From Lentibacillus kapialis (GTDB taxonomy: Bacteria > Bacillota > Bacilli > Bacillales > Amphibacillaceae): DNA of 64,000 nucleotides. Numbering within the stretch: the stretch's first letter is position 1; every line of letters begins with the position of its first letter. Where the stretch lies: the NCBI RefSeq assembly GCF_014646635.1, contig NZ_BMNQ01000002.1:62264-126263 (forward strand), given 5' to 3'. Of the stretch, positions 21,617-32,242 are shown piece by piece. The translations under genes and the position numbers were made by a program. The notes beneath the pieces were generated by a model, which saw only the letters and a program-made list of their open reading frames with translations, had not been told where the DNA came from and did no database searches.

Positions 21617-21622
21617 ACTATT

Positions 21623-21651
21623 ATATTAATGTTTTAACATCCATTTGTCAA
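21623..21651 (-). promoter_or_regulatory. SigA promoter of hisS-aspS
   Basis: TTGACA (21646-21651), 17 bases, TAATAT (21623-21628) on the minus strand. The -35 overlaps the stop codon of the small HTH gene. Confidence 0.8.
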
Positions 21652-21821
21652 GTACGGATTATTTTTTTCTTCAATTTTTTTACCTCACCAAGCGAAATAC
21701 CCAGCTCATCTGCTATTTCCATGTGATTAAACTGATCCTCCATCTCCATGAAGCGATGAAAATCCGCACCAAAGATATCTTGATCAACACTTGTGACCCA
21801 TTGCTTATCATTTACACGCAT
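21648..21821 (-). CDS. Small HTH protein (hypothetical)
   Basis: A 57-residue protein whose second half, HMEIADELGISLGEVKKLKK, is a convincing helix-turn-helix resembling the region 4 type HTH of sigma factors; the first half is acidic with aromatic residues. It lacks any other domain, so it may bind DNA as an oligomer or be an accessory factor. Tandem ATGs at 21824 and 21821 follow GGGAGG; the inner one has the better spacing. It is divergent from the amidase gene, and the hisS promoter overlaps its end. No function is known to me. Confidence 0.65.
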   Translation of the reverse strand: MRVNDKQWVTSVDQDIFGADFHRFMEMEDQFNHMEIADELGISLGEVKKLKKKIIRT

Positions 21822-21915
21822 CATATTGACCTCCCTCATTCAGTTTATTTTTGCCTATTTTTAAATTTTTTATTACAATTTCAGTAATATAAACTGTTTA
21901 GGAGGAGGGAAATTT

Positions 21916-22977
21916 GTGTTCGTTAAAAAAATAGCCGGTTTGTTTTTGCTTATTATTTATTTTGCCTTCATTCCTGCAGTACAGGCCGATAAAGCGGTTG
22001 TAACCAGTGATAATTTAAATATCCGTTCGGGTCCGGGGACGGAATATAATCTGATCGGTCAAGTCAATACCGGTACAGCTCTTCATATGGTCAGCGTTGA
22101 AGATGGTTGGGTGGAAATTACGTATGATAATAGAACTGCCTGGGTATCAAGTGACTATGTCGACATTCATTCAAACCTAGACAGAGATTCCGCAAACAGC
22201 CAGCCTGTCGGCGGAAACGATATCGAAAACATTATGATTCAGCATGACAACACCCATTTGCGAAAAGGGCCTTCAACCTCATACGACATTGTCGGATTTG
22301 CCAATAAAGGTGAGGCGTTTAACGTAGCAGGCGAAGAAGGAAATTGGTATAAAATTGCAAATGAGGAGTTGTCGGGGTTTATATTAAAAACTTTTGCCGC
22401 TGTCCACACCAAACCAACCACATCAGCTCTTGAAGATAAAACCATCGTTATTGATGCCGGTCATGGCGGGCGTGATGTGGGAGCGATCGGTGCAAGTGGT
22501 ACATATGAAAAAAATGTCACCTGGCGGACCGCGCAGGAACTAAAGAAAGAATTGACCATGCTTGGCGCTGAGGTTGTTCTGACCAGGAAGGCAGATCAGT
22601 TTATTTCGCTTGTAAGCAGGACGAGCCTAGCGAATATAGCAGGTACAGATGCTTTTATCAGTATCCACTATAACAGCTTTCCCCAAGCGCCTGAAGTGAC
22701 CGGCATCGGGACATATTATTATCATAAACAAAGTGAAAAGCTTGCCCAATCTATCCAGGAAAGTCTCATCAATCAAACCGGAGCCAATAACCGTAAAGCA
22801 CTTAGAAAAGACTATCATGTTATCAGGCAAAGTCTCAATCCATCCATACTCGTTGAGTTGGGTTTTATTTCCAATTCAGAAAAAGAGGAGCTGCTAGAGA
22901 CCAACAGCTACCAAAAACTATTAGTTCACGGAATTGTTAGCGGCCTTACCAAATACTTTAAACAGATTACTTTCTAA
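21916..22977 (+). CDS. Secreted N-acetylmuramoyl-L-alanine amidase with SH3b repeats
   Basis: A 353-residue exported cell-wall hydrolase. Signal peptide at residues 1-24 (cleavage likely after AVQA), bacterial SH3 domains at about 27-84 and 103-162, and an Amidase_3 domain at 176-352. Zinc ligands are His183 (DAGHGG), Glu198 and His251 (SIHYNSF); Glu314 (LVELGF) is catalytic. A GTG at 21916 follows a GGAGGAGGG site. It resembles B. subtilis YrvJ at the same locus but has fewer SH3 units. Confidence 0.92.
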   Translation: MFVKKIAGLFLLIIYFAFIPAVQADKAVVTSDNLNIRSGPGTEYNLIGQVNTGTALHMVSVEDGWVEITYDNRTAWVSSDYVDIHSNLDRDSANSQPVGGNDIENIMIQHDNTHLRKGPSTSYDIVGFANKGEAFNVAGEEGNWYKIANEELSGFILKTFAAVHTKPTTSALEDKTIVIDAGHGGRDVGAIGASGTYEKNVTWRTAQELKKELTMLGAEVVLTRKADQFISLVSRTSLANIAGTDAFISIHYNSFPQAPEVTGIGTYYYHKQSEKLAQSIQESLINQTGANNRKALRKDYHVIRQSLNPSILVELGFISNSEKEELLETNSYQKLLVHGIVSGLTKYFKQITF

Positions 22978-22991
22978 ATATGTTGTTTTTG

Positions 22992-23080
22992 ATTAGAAAA
23001 CTCGGCATTCGCCTCGTCTTATAGCGAATGCTGAAGCTTTTCTTATATGGTCATCCATAATTTATACTTTCTAACGTTAC
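22992..23080 (-). repeat. Dispersed repeat family A, copy 3
   Basis: Stem CGGCATTCGC and GCGAATGCTG with the arm TTATATGGTCATCCATAATT, nearly identical to copy 1. It lies between the convergent amidase and dtd genes. Read on the minus strand it starts immediately after the T-run of the dtd terminator. Confidence 0.85.
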
Positions 23081-23082
23081 AA

Positions 23083-23131
23083 AAAAACCTAAATAAATAA
23101 CGGAGGATGATTGCACACCCTCCGTTATTTA
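23083..23131 (-). terminator. Rho-independent terminator of relA-dtd
   Basis: Minus strand AAATAACGGAGG and CCTCCGTTATTT pair over 12 bases, followed by a T-rich tail. The stem overlaps the dtd stop codon. Confidence 0.9.
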
Positions 23132-23571
23132 TCGTCTGTATCCAGGATTATTGTCACAGGGCCGGAATTTGTCAGCTGTACTTTCATCATTTCGCCGAAT
23201 TCACCGGTTTTCACATGTATATCATGCCGGACAATCAACTGATTAAAATATTGATATAGTTCATTTGCATGGTCAGGCCTGGCAGCATGCAAGTAGCTTG
23301 GCCGCCTGCCTTTGCGTGTATCAGCGTACAATGTAAACTGTGATATTGACAAAACTTCTCCCGAAACATCCTTTAACGAGCGATTCATTTTTCCGTTCTC
23401 ATCATCAAAAATCCGCAAATGAACCAGTTTATTGACCAGATAATCAGCATCTTGTTCTGCATCTTCATGTGTTACACCGAGTAGAACGACAAGGCCGTGT
23501 CCTATCGCTCCGGTTTCCGATCCGTTAACTGTCACACTTGCATCTGCCGCACGCTGGATAACTGCTTTCAT
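23125..23571 (-). CDS. dtd: D-aminoacyl-tRNA deacylase
   Basis: Hydrolyses D-amino acids from mischarged tRNA. 148 residues, the family length. The two active-site motifs are present: [17 protein letters not shown] in the middle and the cross-subunit NSGPVTI near the C-terminus (Gly-cisPro). The start follows GGAGGAC. It lies 23 bases after relA and shares its transcript, as in B. subtilis. Confidence 0.96.
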   Translation of the reverse strand: MKAVIQRAADASVTVNGSETGAIGHGLVVLLGVTHEDAEQDADYLVNKLVHLRIFDDENGKMNRSLKDVSGEVLSISQFTLYADTRKGRRPSYLHAARPDHANELYQYFNQLIVRHDIHVKTGEFGEMMKVQLTNSGPVTIILDTDDK

Positions 23572-23594
23572 GGCTTTAGTCCTCCATTTTCCAA

Positions 23595-25796
23595 TTATTG
23601 AACGGTCCGTGTTACCGTATAAACGTCTTTTATCTGTTTAATACGTTCAACGATCCGTTTTAAGTGGCCGGTATTATGAATCAATATCGTAATGTTAATA
23701 ACAGCCATTCTGTTTCGGTCGGAGCGACCATTGACATACGTAATATTCGTCTTTGTTTCATTCACGGCCTGTAACACTTCATTCACTAAACCGCGCCGAT
23801 CATAGCCCGAAATTTCCAAATCAACATGGTATTGTTTTTTTCCGGTATCCTTATTTTCCCATTCAACATGAAGACGGCGCTCTTGCGCTTCATCCGTCTG
23901 AATATTCGGGCAATCCGCTCGATGAACGGAGACCCCCCTGCCTTTTGTAATATATCCTTCAATAGCATCCCCGGGGACAGGATTACAGCATTTGGCAAGC
24001 CTTACTAATAAGTTATCGACACCTTCTACTTTGACACCTGAATCCCGTTTCTGTATCTTTTTGGTTACTTTATCTGTCTTGACTTCCTCCAAGGTTTCTT
24101 CGAGGTTTTGTTCTTTTTGTTTTTCCCGCCGCAGTTTATCTGTCAGACGTGTTGCAATCAATGCAGGTGTAATACCTTGGTAACCCACTGCAGCATACAT
24201 GTCATCCTCGCTAGTGAAATTGAATTTTTCGAATACAAGTTTCAAGTTTTCCTGGGTCAGAACGTCTTTAGGATCGATTCCAAGCGACCTGATTTCTTTG
24301 TCGACCGCTTCTTTGCCTTTACTGATATTTTCCTCACGCCGCTGCTTTTTAAAGAACTGCTTAATCTTACTTTTGGCCTGTGATGTCTGGGTTATCGAAA
24401 GCCAATCCTGGGATGGGCCGTATGAGTGTTTGGAAGTCATCACTTCCACAATATCCCCATTTTTCAACTGATAATCAAGTGGCTCCATTTTTCCATTCAC
24501 TTTTGCCCCAATTGTCTTGTTGCCAACCTCTGTATGAATCCGGAATGCAAAATCAAGCGGTACAGACCCTGACGGTAATTCGATGACGTCACCTTTGGGC
24601 GTGAACACGTAGACCATATCAGAAAATAAATCGACTTTTAAAGTTTCCATAAATTCTTCAGCATCATGTGTTTCACTTTGCCACTCAAGAATTTCCCGGA
24701 ACCAGGTTAATTTATCTTCAAATGATTTGTTATCTTTGGCCACCTGTTTTCCTTCTTTATAAGCCCAATGCGCCGCTATTCCATATTCGGCAATTTCATG
24801 CATCTCTTTAGTCCGGATCTGCACTTCAAGCGGGTCGCCTTTCGGACCGATGACAGTGGTATGCAATGACTGATAAAGATTCGGCTTGGGCATGGCTATA
24901 TAATCTTTGAATCTCCCCGGCATCGGTTTCCAGCACGTATGAATAATACCCAGCACTGCATAGCAGTCCTTGATGCTGTGAACAAGAATCCGAACCGCCA
25001 GCAAATCATATATTTCATTGAATTGTTTATTTTGCTTAGCCATTTTGCGATAAATACTGTATAGATGTTTTGGTCTTCCTGATATATCCGCCTCAATATT
25101 GACATCATCAAGCTGTGATTTTAGTTCTTCGATCACGTCGTCGATATAAGTTTCGCGCTCCTCACGTTTTTGCTTCATCAGCTGAACAATCCTGTAGTAT
25201 TGCTGTGGATTCAAGTAGCGCAACGCGGTATCTTCAAGCTCCCATTTAATTGTTGAGATTCCGAGCCTATGAGCCAGTGGTGCAAATATTTCCAGTGTTT
25301 CGTTTGAAATACGCCGTTGCTTATCCGGTGGTAAGTGTTTTAACGTACGCATATTGTGCAAACGATCAGCAAGCTTTATCAGAATAACCCGAATATCCCT
25401 TGCCATCGCCACAAACATTTTTCGGTGATTTTCCGCTTGCAGGGCTTCCTTTGATTTATATTTGATTTTGCCAAGCTTTGTAACGCCATCCACAAGCATA
25501 GCCACTTCTTCACTGAATGCATTTCCGAGGTCTTCCAGTGTCACTTCGGTATCCTCAACAACATCATGCAAAAATCCACCTGCTATTGTCACAGGATCCA
25601 TCTCAAGTTCCACCAGAATTCCGGCAACCTGAATAGGATGAACGATATAAGGCTCCCCTGACTTTCGGAATTGCTCCTTATGAGCATCTTTAGCAAAGTC
25701 GTATGCACGGTGTAGAAAAACAGCATCGTCCTCAGAAAGATACTCCCGAGCCTTATCAATCACTTCTTTACTTGTTAACAATTCGTCTTTAGCCAT
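23595..25796 (-). CDS. relA: Bifunctional (p)ppGpp synthase/hydrolase Rel
   Basis: Controls the stringent response by making and degrading (p)ppGpp. Of 733 residues: HD hydrolase domain with His53, His77-Asp78 (LHDVVEDTE), synthetase domain with [15 protein letters not shown] and LEVQIRT, TGS domain ([17 protein letters not shown]), a conserved CCNPVPGD zinc-finger region and a C-terminal ACT domain. Both hydrolase and synthetase motifs look intact. It stands alone downstream of apt with a possible own promoter at 25920-25948. Confidence 0.96.
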   Translation of the reverse strand: MAKDELLTSKEVIDKAREYLSEDDAVFLHRAYDFAKDAHKEQFRKSGEPYIVHPIQVAGILVELEMDPVTIAGGFLHDVVEDTEVTLEDLGNAFSEEVAMLVDGVTKLGKIKYKSKEALQAENHRKMFVAMARDIRVILIKLADRLHNMRTLKHLPPDKQRRISNETLEIFAPLAHRLGISTIKWELEDTALRYLNPQQYYRIVQLMKQKREERETYIDDVIEELKSQLDDVNIEADISGRPKHLYSIYRKMAKQNKQFNEIYDLLAVRILVHSIKDCYAVLGIIHTCWKPMPGRFKDYIAMPKPNLYQSLHTTVIGPKGDPLEVQIRTKEMHEIAEYGIAAHWAYKEGKQVAKDNKSFEDKLTWFREILEWQSETHDAEEFMETLKVDLFSDMVYVFTPKGDVIELPSGSVPLDFAFRIHTEVGNKTIGAKVNGKMEPLDYQLKNGDIVEVMTSKHSYGPSQDWLSITQTSQAKSKIKQFFKKQRREENISKGKEAVDKEIRSLGIDPKDVLTQENLKLVFEKFNFTSEDDMYAAVGYQGITPALIATRLTDKLRREKQKEQNLEETLEEVKTDKVTKKIQKRDSGVKVEGVDNLLVRLAKCCNPVPGDAIEGYITKGRGVSVHRADCPNIQTDEAQERRLHVEWENKDTGKKQYHVDLEISGYDRRGLVNEVLQAVNETKTNITYVNGRSDRNRMAVINITILIHNTGHLKRIVERIKQIKDVYTVTRTVQ

Positions 25797-25919
25797 AAAA
25801 TCACCTGAATTCAGTTTGACAATTCTTTCTGTCGGCCGGATTCACCCCGACTCTTTCTGCGGTTTCCAACCAGTCTGTAAATCAAAATATTGTTGTTCAA
25901 AGCTTTTTCTATTGTTTAT

Positions 25920-25948
25920 AGTATTAAAAAATTTTTCTGAAATGTAAA
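25920..25948 (-). promoter_or_regulatory. Candidate SigA promoter of relA
   Basis: TTTACA (25943-25948), 17 bases, AATACT (25920-25925) on the minus strand, about 120 bases before the relA start. The -10 is imperfect. The rest of this 249-base gap shows only the apt terminator. Confidence 0.4.
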
Positions 25949-25998
25949 GAGAAAACTGTTTTCATTCTGGATTAAGACGTTTTAAACAATCTTGCCTA

Positions 25999-26036
25999 AT
26001 AATAACAGGTCTGATAATGAATTCAATCAGACCTGA
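25999..26036 (-). terminator. Terminator-like hairpin after apt
   Basis: CAGGTCTGAT (26006-26015) pairs with ATCAGACCTG (26026-26035). The tail TTATTATTA on the minus strand is weak in T, so it may be leaky. Confidence 0.6.
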
Positions 26037-26045
26037 CATAAATAC

Positions 26046-26564
26046 TTAATCCAGATAGTGCATTAGCGTCAGCACATCATAGCCATCCAATTTTTCCCGT
26101 CCATTCAAATAGGAAAGCTCAACCAGAAAAGCACACCCGACAACAACTCCGCCCAATTCTTCCACCAAATTGATTGTTGCCTCTATCGTTCCGCCTGTTG
26201 CAAGTAAATCATCAGTTATCAAAACACGCTGCCCGGGCTTGATGGCGTCTTGATGAATCGTGAGTACGCTTTTACCATATTCCAGACCATAATCAACTTT
26301 TATCACTTCCCGGGGCAGCTTCCCTTCCTTCCGTACAGGAGCGAAGCCCACTTCCAGCGCATAGGAAACGGGACAGCCGATAATGAATCCTCTTGCCTCA
26401 GGGCCAACAACAAGGTCAATATTTTTTTGCTTGGAAAAGTCAACAATTTCATCCACTGCTGACTTAAACGCTTTTCCATTATTCATTAGTGGTGTGATAT
26501 CTTTAAATTGTACGCCTTCTACTGGCCAGTCTTCAACAATTTGAATGTGTTTTTTATAGTCCAT
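26046..26564 (-). CDS. apt: Adenine phosphoribosyltransferase
   Basis: Converts adenine and PRPP to AMP in purine salvage. 172 residues, family length. The PRPP-binding loop [16 protein letters not shown] is in the second half, with the flexible-loop region VRKEGKLP before it and FKDITPLM near the N-terminus. Its start overlaps the recJ end by 11 bases, so translation is coupled to recJ. A hairpin separates it from relA. Confidence 0.96.
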   Translation of the reverse strand: MDYKKHIQIVEDWPVEGVQFKDITPLMNNGKAFKSAVDEIVDFSKQKNIDLVVGPEARGFIIGCPVSYALEVGFAPVRKEGKLPREVIKVDYGLEYGKSVLTIHQDAIKPGQRVLITDDLLATGGTIEATINLVEELGGVVVGCAFLVELSYLNGREKLDGYDVLTLMHYLD

Positions 26565-28881
26565 AAACTACTTCCTCCTTGGAGTTAACCCTGTCTTTCA
26601 AACATTCGGACAGCCATGTTCTCAACTCATCATACGTTGAATAATATAATGTTTTTTCAATTTCAACTTTGGTCATGCGCCCCTGATAGACTACAGATGC
26701 CTCCAGGTCTTTATGAACAGGATTTGGGTTAATTATAATAAAATCATCCTCTATTTTAACAAAACCAAGATCAGAAAACACGTCTATCATAAATTCGATC
26801 CGTGCCTTTGTCCAACCTTTAGCTTCCATGATCATAGGCAAATCCTTATTCATGTCAATCTGTTTTCGCTTGAACAAGAGCGCATACAGCCACTTGAAGT
26901 CTGCTCTTGATGGAAAAACGTTCATGTAGACACTGTTCTCCAATTGAAAACAAGCATGAATATTGGTGGGATTCAAGCGCTGCAGCAATAACTTGAATGT
27001 TTCCAAATCTGTCGGCATATCGAACAAAAATAGCGTCTCAGTCTCTTCTAAGCTGTTTACATTTGCATCATAAGTAAGACATTGGACGCTGCCGGGAAAG
27101 TCTGTCATGTTTGGCAATTTCTGAGAGATTGCTGCGCACGCATGATTATGCTGGACATATGATGTTACCTGTGACGAATTCTTTCCTCGATGATCAAACA
27201 GTTGGTTATCATCAATTTTGATATCCTGCACTATCATCTGTACTTTCCGGTAGCCATTCCACTCGTTTATGCCAAGCTCACCGACCACAGATATCGGTGT
27301 CTTCGGTGTCAGATAATAAAATAACTTTCCCAGCCCGAAACCAATACCATCAAGGGTTTTATTTTGATGGCGAAACTGTATTTTAAGATGATTTTTATTA
27401 TTCCCAATTTGTCTTTTTTCTGCAGGAATGTCTTCTAATTGAAAAACAGGTTTCGGATTGGCCATGCCAAATGGTGCCAACTGCCTGATTTCCTCTACCA
27501 ACTCCTCATTTATTTCCGGTAAAGCTATGGACTTGGCAATCTCAATTTCCTGAGTGAAATCTTCTGATGATAGTTCCCGATGGATCAGATTATTTAATTC
27601 AACCTGTAAAATTTGTAAGTTTTCTATCGGAAGTGTCATTCCTGCAGCCTGAGAGTGACCACCGAAATGTGTAAATGTATTTCTTATTTTCATGCAGTTT
27701 GTAAATAAATCAAAGGCGGGGATACTCCTTGCAGACCCTTTCATGACCCCGTCTTCCGACAAAATTGATAAAACAATTGCCGGACGGTCGTACTTCCTAA
27801 CCAGATTTGAAGCGACAATACCTAATACACCCTGATTCCAACCCTCTTTTGCCACAACAATAACACCCTGATCTTCAACAGAGCCTGTCATTTCTTCAGC
27901 CTCTTTTACAATAGCATTAACAATGTTTTTTCGTTCTTGATTGATTGATTGTATCATGTCTGCGATTTCTTCAGCTTCATCCTGAACATCTGTCAATAGC
28001 AGATGTACCGCCAGGTCAGCATTCTGTAATCTTCCAACCGCATTTAATCTGGGGCCAATTGAAAATCCAATATCCTCTTCAGTGATGCCTCCCTCAATGT
28101 CGCAAACTTTCAGTAATGCCTTCAGCCCTGGTCTTCTGGATCGTGATAAAGTTTGTAATCCATAGGAGGCAATGACGCGATTCTCTCCTATGAGTGGCAC
28201 AAGGTCTGCAATCGTGCCAATAGCTGCAAAATCAAGCAGATGTTTTGGAAAATATCCAAGCAGGCGTTCAGCAAGTTTAAGCGCTACACCTGCACCTGCA
28301 AGTTCTTTAAAATCATAATTAGGGGAACATTTTGGGTGGATGATGGCATAAGCATCCGGCAGTTGTTCCTGTGGTTCGTGGTGATCCGTTATGATGAGAT
28401 CAATTCCCAGTTGTTTTGCTAAAGCTGCCTCATCAACAGCAGCAATCCCGGTATCAACCGTTATAATTAATTGATATCCATTTTGATATGCCGTTCTGAA
28501 TGCTTCTTCATTCGGTCCATAACCTTCTGTAAAACGGTTCGGAATATAGTAATTACAATGGGCACCAAGTTCGTGAAGTGTTTTGATCATGATGGCTGTA
28601 GAACTCACACCATCAGCATCATAATCACCATATACCAGAATGCTCTCATCAGCATTTACTGCCCTATGTACACGTTCTGCAGCTTTATCTATATCTGACA
28701 ACAACTGTACATTATGTAATTGCGCTAAATCGGGCGATACAAACGCTTCAGCTTCTTCACGGGTTGTGATACCCCGCTGCAGTAACAATTCTTTAATAAG
28801 CGGTGAGAATCGGTTGGAATCCCAAGCTGGCCTCGCGGTTTGACTGTCTGCAAATTTCCATTTCATTTTACTCTCTAACAT
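26554..28881 (-). CDS. recJ: Single-stranded-DNA-specific exonuclease RecJ
   Basis: A 5'-3' ssDNA exonuclease for recombination and mismatch repair. 775 residues: DHH phosphoesterase domain with GDYDADG at 85-91 and DHH at 166-168, DHHA1 domain with [12 protein letters not shown], an OB domain, and a long C-terminal extension found in Bacillus-type RecJ that probably mediates protein contacts. GGGGTGA precedes the ATG at 28881. apt is overlapped at the 3' end. Confidence 0.95.
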   Translation of the reverse strand: MLESKMKWKFADSQTARPAWDSNRFSPLIKELLLQRGITTREEAEAFVSPDLAQLHNVQLLSDIDKAAERVHRAVNADESILVYGDYDADGVSSTAIMIKTLHELGAHCNYYIPNRFTEGYGPNEEAFRTAYQNGYQLIITVDTGIAAVDEAALAKQLGIDLIITDHHEPQEQLPDAYAIIHPKCSPNYDFKELAGAGVALKLAERLLGYFPKHLLDFAAIGTIADLVPLIGENRVIASYGLQTLSRSRRPGLKALLKVCDIEGGITEEDIGFSIGPRLNAVGRLQNADLAVHLLLTDVQDEAEEIADMIQSINQERKNIVNAIVKEAEEMTGSVEDQGVIVVAKEGWNQGVLGIVASNLVRKYDRPAIVLSILSEDGVMKGSARSIPAFDLFTNCMKIRNTFTHFGGHSQAAGMTLPIENLQILQVELNNLIHRELSSEDFTQEIEIAKSIALPEINEELVEEIRQLAPFGMANPKPVFQLEDIPAEKRQIGNNKNHLKIQFRHQNKTLDGIGFGLGKLFYYLTPKTPISVVGELGINEWNGYRKVQMIVQDIKIDDNQLFDHRGKNSSQVTSYVQHNHACAAISQKLPNMTDFPGSVQCLTYDANVNSLEETETLFLFDMPTDLETFKLLLQRLNPTNIHACFQLENSVYMNVFPSRADFKWLYALLFKRKQIDMNKDLPMIMEAKGWTKARIEFMIDVFSDLGFVKIEDDFIIINPNPVHKDLEASVVYQGRMTKVEIEKTLYYSTYDELRTWLSECLKDRVNSKEEVVYGL

Positions 28882-28984
28882 AAACTCACCCCTGACTTGT
28901 CTAGTATACAGGAGATAAGTGCGGTGAGCAATCAGGGCTATTCGTTGTATGAAAGGACAGGCAACGCTTCAAAATCAGCCAATT

Positions 28985-29058
28985 GACTGTCCGCAGGTGT
29001 CGAATTCGGCCCAACCAACATTCAGCAGAAAATAGTGTTCTGCTGAATGAAGTTACGC
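28985..29058 (+). repeat. Dispersed repeat family B, copy 2 (short, diverged)
   Basis: Blocks GACTGTCC, CGAATTCGGCCCAACCAAC and ATTC match family B; its hairpin AGCAGAA/TTCTGCT has arms unlike the other copies, then GAATGAAGTTACGCTAATG. It fills most of the gap between the lapA-like gene and recJ and, by its hairpin, may also end lapA transcription. Confidence 0.55.
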
Positions 29059-29387
29059 TAATGTTTATTTTTCTCTAACTGCCCAGAGGAATCTTTTTTG
29101 GAACCATTCTCTTTAAGTAAACCATGTTTTTTCAAGGTTTCTTTCATGTGCTTGTTTTCGGACACGAGAGTATTGCGTTCACGCTGCAATCGAATCATCT
29201 TTACTAAACTGACAGCAGCTGTTATCACTCCTCCCATTAATACAGAAAAAAGGATAACCAATATTAATGGTGCTTCCCCGCTCCCAAAAACATAATTGAA
29301 TTCAACAGGGTCAACGTTAATCACTGCAAAAATAGCGACAATAAATACAAAAATGATTGCCAGAATAACGTAGGTTTGTCCTCTCAA
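29058..29387 (-). CDS. LapA/DUF1049 family membrane protein
   Basis: A 109-residue protein with two membrane helices (about residues 6-24 and 38-62) followed by a basic, helical cytoplasmic tail. This is the lipopolysaccharide assembly protein A domain (DUF1049) architecture; in a Gram-positive cell it cannot serve LPS, and its role is unclear. A TTG start follows AAAGGAGG at seven bases. It lies between secDF and recJ, as in B. subtilis (yrvD). Confidence 0.85.
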   Translation of the reverse strand: MRGQTYVILAIIFVFIVAIFAVINVDPVEFNYVFGSGEAPLILVILFSVLMGGVITAAVSLVKMIRLQRERNTLVSENKHMKETLKKHGLLKENGSKKDSSGQLEKNKH

Positions 29388-29456
29388 ATTCTAAACCTCC
29401 TTTCAAACGACTCTTCATTTAATTTACCCTCTTTTACTTTTACATAACCACAATAA

Positions 29457-29484
29457 CCCCCCGAAGCCATCTAGCTTCAGGGGG
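29457..29484 (-). terminator. Rho-independent terminator of secDF
   Basis: CCCCCTGAAGC and GCTTCGGGGG arms with a six-base loop on the minus strand, followed by TTATTGT. Confidence 0.75.
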
Positions 29485-29497
29485 CGTTTCATTTTCA

Positions 29498-31768
29498 TTA
29501 CACTTGTGGACCTTCCGTGCGTTTCTTTTTGGCAAACGTTACCGGCTTTTCCTTGATACTTTTACCGCGCCAGACGAGCCATAGTTGTGACGCGAGGAAT
29601 AATGATGAATACGTACCCGCAAGAAGTCCGACTGCCAGGGCAATAGCAAAACCGCTGATCGACTGTGCACCAAGGAATAAAAATGCAAGTACTGCAATCA
29701 TGGTCGTTACAGTGGTGTTAATACTGCGTGTCATCGTTTGCACCAGACTTCTGTTCACCGTTTTGGCAAGTTCCTTAAATGTCTTTATCCGTTTTTTTCT
29801 TCTTAGATTTTCACGTATCCTGTCGAACGTTACAATCGTGTCGTTGATAGAATAGCCGATAATCGTCAATATAGCCGCAACAATCGTTACGTCAAACTCA
29901 ATTTGTGTCAGACTGAATATCGCTAATACGAAAAATGCATCATGCACTAGCGCGATAATTGCTGTAACCCCGAAAAACAGTTCAAACCGGAAGGTGACAT
30001 AGATAATCATGCCAATGGAGGCGATTGCCACTGCATACAGCGCATTCTTAACCAATTCTTCTCCAACAATCGGGGATACAACGCTCACGCTCGTATCCGC
30101 GTTGAAATTTTTCTTAAAATACGTTTGTATATCAGAAATGCGATCTTCGTCAATTATTCTGTCATAGCGCAGAATAGCTCCTTCGTTACTATCACCTGTC
30201 AGCACAACCGACTGGGCTTCTAAATCCAGTTCTTCCAAACCGCTTTCGATTTTTTCTGTATTCAAGCTGTTTTCTGCTGCAAGCTGAATTCGAGATCCAC
30301 TTGTAAAATCAATTCCAGGGTTAAGCTGAAAAATCCCCAGCGAAGCAACGCCAAGTATGACCATCAAGACCGAAGCTACAAAAAACTTTTTCCGGTGCTG
30401 TACAACATTGAGTTGCCGGTTAAACACTTTTGGTTCATATTCAGTTGAATCCGCAATGTCCTTAATATCTTTTCGCTTAACCCCAAACCAGCCTGGACGG
30501 TTTTTAAGTGATCTACTCTTAACCCAAAGCCCCATCAATAACCTTGTACCATAAACAGCTGTTAGAAAGCTGACAACAATACTGAGGATCAGCATTGTCG
30601 CAAACCCTTTAACAGAGCTTGTACCAAAAATGAACAAAACTGCAGCTGCTAAAATTGTTGTGATATTCGCATCGACAATGGCTCTCAGCGAGTTTTTCGA
30701 TCCGGCTTTAAAGGAGGCTTGTACCGACTTGCCTTCCCTCAGCTCTTCTTTGATACGCTCAAAAGTAATCACATTCGCATCGACTGCCATACCAACACCA
30801 AGAATTAGCGCCGCTATCCCTTGCAAAGTGAGCACACCATTCATCAGATCAAATACTAATAAAACCAAAAAGATATAAACACTTAAATTGATAGCCGCAA
30901 TAATGCCTGGAAAACGGTAAACAGCCATCATGAACAGAAAGACAATGCCTATTCCGATCATGCCTGCAAACACTGTTTTATCCAAAGCCTGTTCTCCAAA
31001 CTGTGCGCCGACAGTGTTTGAATAAAGTTCCTTCATATTAACCGGCAATGACCCCGCATTAATGATGTCAGCCAGCCGTTGCGCGGATTCGACCGTAAAA
31101 TCACCGTCAATTTGTACGTTTGTTGTGTTCAATGTTTTTTTGACGGTAGGTGCGGAGACATATTTCGAATCTTCTTTTCCATATTCTTCAGCAAATGAAT
31201 CCTCTTTCTGATAGTCCATCCAGATGACAAGCAAATTATCCGGGTATGGAGTATCAGTGTTTTGTTTGTTTTTAATCCGGCTGGTGATATCACCGAACTG
31301 TGATGCATCCTTCAGTTTCAATGTAACAATTGGCTGGTTTGTCTGCTGACTGAAATCCTGCTGGGCACCACCCTTAACAAAATCAGTTCCGTCGAGCAGT
31401 TTTTCGTCTTCAACATTCCGTAACGACAGACGTGCGGATGTCGACAAGAGTTCGCGAGCTTCTTCCTGATTTTCAACCCCGGCAAGCTGAACCCTTATCC
31501 TGTTATTGCCCTCTATATCAATATTTGCCTCACTGATACCTAATCTATTCACACGTTCATTAAGAATTCGAACGGTATTTTCAAGAAGTTCCCTGTCTGT
31601 TTCCTGATCTTCTTCAACAGGTTCCACTTCGTATAAAATTTCAAAGCCGCCCTGCAGATCCAGACCCAGATTAATATCTTTCGCAATTCCCGTTACCGTT
31701 GAACCGATCGTTCCTGCCAAAATAAGAACGATCAGAAAAAAGGCAACTATTCTGCCTCTTGTTTTCAT
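29498..31768 (-). CDS. secDF: Protein translocase subunit SecDF (fused)
   Basis: A proton-driven partner of SecYEG that pulls proteins out of the channel. 756 residues with about 12 membrane helices. The SecD half has a first helix at 8-28, the LGLDLQGGFEILYEV motif and a large outer P1 domain; the SecF half begins near residue 450 with its own GIDFTSGSRIQL motif. SecD and SecF are fused, as usual in Bacillus. GGGAGG precedes the ATG. comN lies upstream. Confidence 0.96.
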   Translation of the reverse strand: MKTRGRIVAFFLIVLILAGTIGSTVTGIAKDINLGLDLQGGFEILYEVEPVEEDQETDRELLENTVRILNERVNRLGISEANIDIEGNNRIRVQLAGVENQEEARELLSTSARLSLRNVEDEKLLDGTDFVKGGAQQDFSQQTNQPIVTLKLKDASQFGDITSRIKNKQNTDTPYPDNLLVIWMDYQKEDSFAEEYGKEDSKYVSAPTVKKTLNTTNVQIDGDFTVESAQRLADIINAGSLPVNMKELYSNTVGAQFGEQALDKTVFAGMIGIGIVFLFMMAVYRFPGIIAAINLSVYIFLVLLVFDLMNGVLTLQGIAALILGVGMAVDANVITFERIKEELREGKSVQASFKAGSKNSLRAIVDANITTILAAAVLFIFGTSSVKGFATMLILSIVVSFLTAVYGTRLLMGLWVKSRSLKNRPGWFGVKRKDIKDIADSTEYEPKVFNRQLNVVQHRKKFFVASVLMVILGVASLGIFQLNPGIDFTSGSRIQLAAENSLNTEKIESGLEELDLEAQSVVLTGDSNEGAILRYDRIIDEDRISDIQTYFKKNFNADTSVSVVSPIVGEELVKNALYAVAIASIGMIIYVTFRFELFFGVTAIIALVHDAFFVLAIFSLTQIEFDVTIVAAILTIIGYSINDTIVTFDRIRENLRRKKRIKTFKELAKTVNRSLVQTMTRSINTTVTTMIAVLAFLFLGAQSISGFAIALAVGLLAGTYSSLFLASQLWLVWRGKSIKEKPVTFAKKKRTEGPQV

Positions 31769-31814
31769 ATATGATTTTGCCTCCCTTAAGACTTCACGGG
31801 TTGTTCGTTATGTA

Positions 31815-32114
31815 TCATTCATCCGTCTCTTCTTGATCATCTTGAGTCAATGCTGCAATAGACGCTGACAGATCATCATCCTGATAGGCATTGACCGTTA
31901 AATAGCTCATGTAGATATTGGAAGATAAATGGAAAATATCCTGTACCACTTCATATAACCGTTTGGAAGGGTCACCTTTCCAAACCTTTTCCTCCAAGCA
32001 GTTCCATACATCATCACTTGTTGCGTTATGATATCCCATAAGACGCAGTTCGCTTGCTTTGCTTTTTAATGCCGGCTCGATTTCAGTTTTCCATTCGCTG
32101 ACTGTTTTTATCAT
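31815..32114 (-). CDS. comN: Post-transcriptional regulator ComN
   Basis: A 99-residue protein matching ComN (YrzD), which in B. subtilis influences comE mRNA stability and binds DivIVA. Recognisable segments: LRLMGYHNATSDDVWNCL and FHLSSNIYMSYLTVNAYQ. The start at 32114 (MIKTVSEWK) was preferred over a longer frame to 32144. It lies just before secDF and divergent from spoVB, as in B. subtilis. Confidence 0.88.
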   Translation of the reverse strand: MIKTVSEWKTEIEPALKSKASELRLMGYHNATSDDVWNCLEEKVWKGDPSKRLYEVVQDIFHLSSNIYMSYLTVNAYQDDDLSASIAALTQDDQEETDE

Positions 32115-32165
32115 ACTCTCAACTACTCCCCCTCGTAAAACCATTCCCTTTATATCGTGATGCTT

Positions 32166-32196
32166 GTCATGCTTGGACCACTATATTGCATATATA
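32166..32196 (+). promoter_or_regulatory. Possible SigE-type promoter of spoVB
   Basis: GTCATGCT (32166-32173) and CATATATA (32189-32196) resemble the SigE -35 and -10, but the spacer is 15 and the -10 is imperfect. spoVB of B. subtilis is SigE-dependent. Confidence 0.3.
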
Positions 32197-32242
32197 TCAT
32201 TGTATCTGAAAATATATTTTTTGAGAAGGTAGGTCGGCAATA

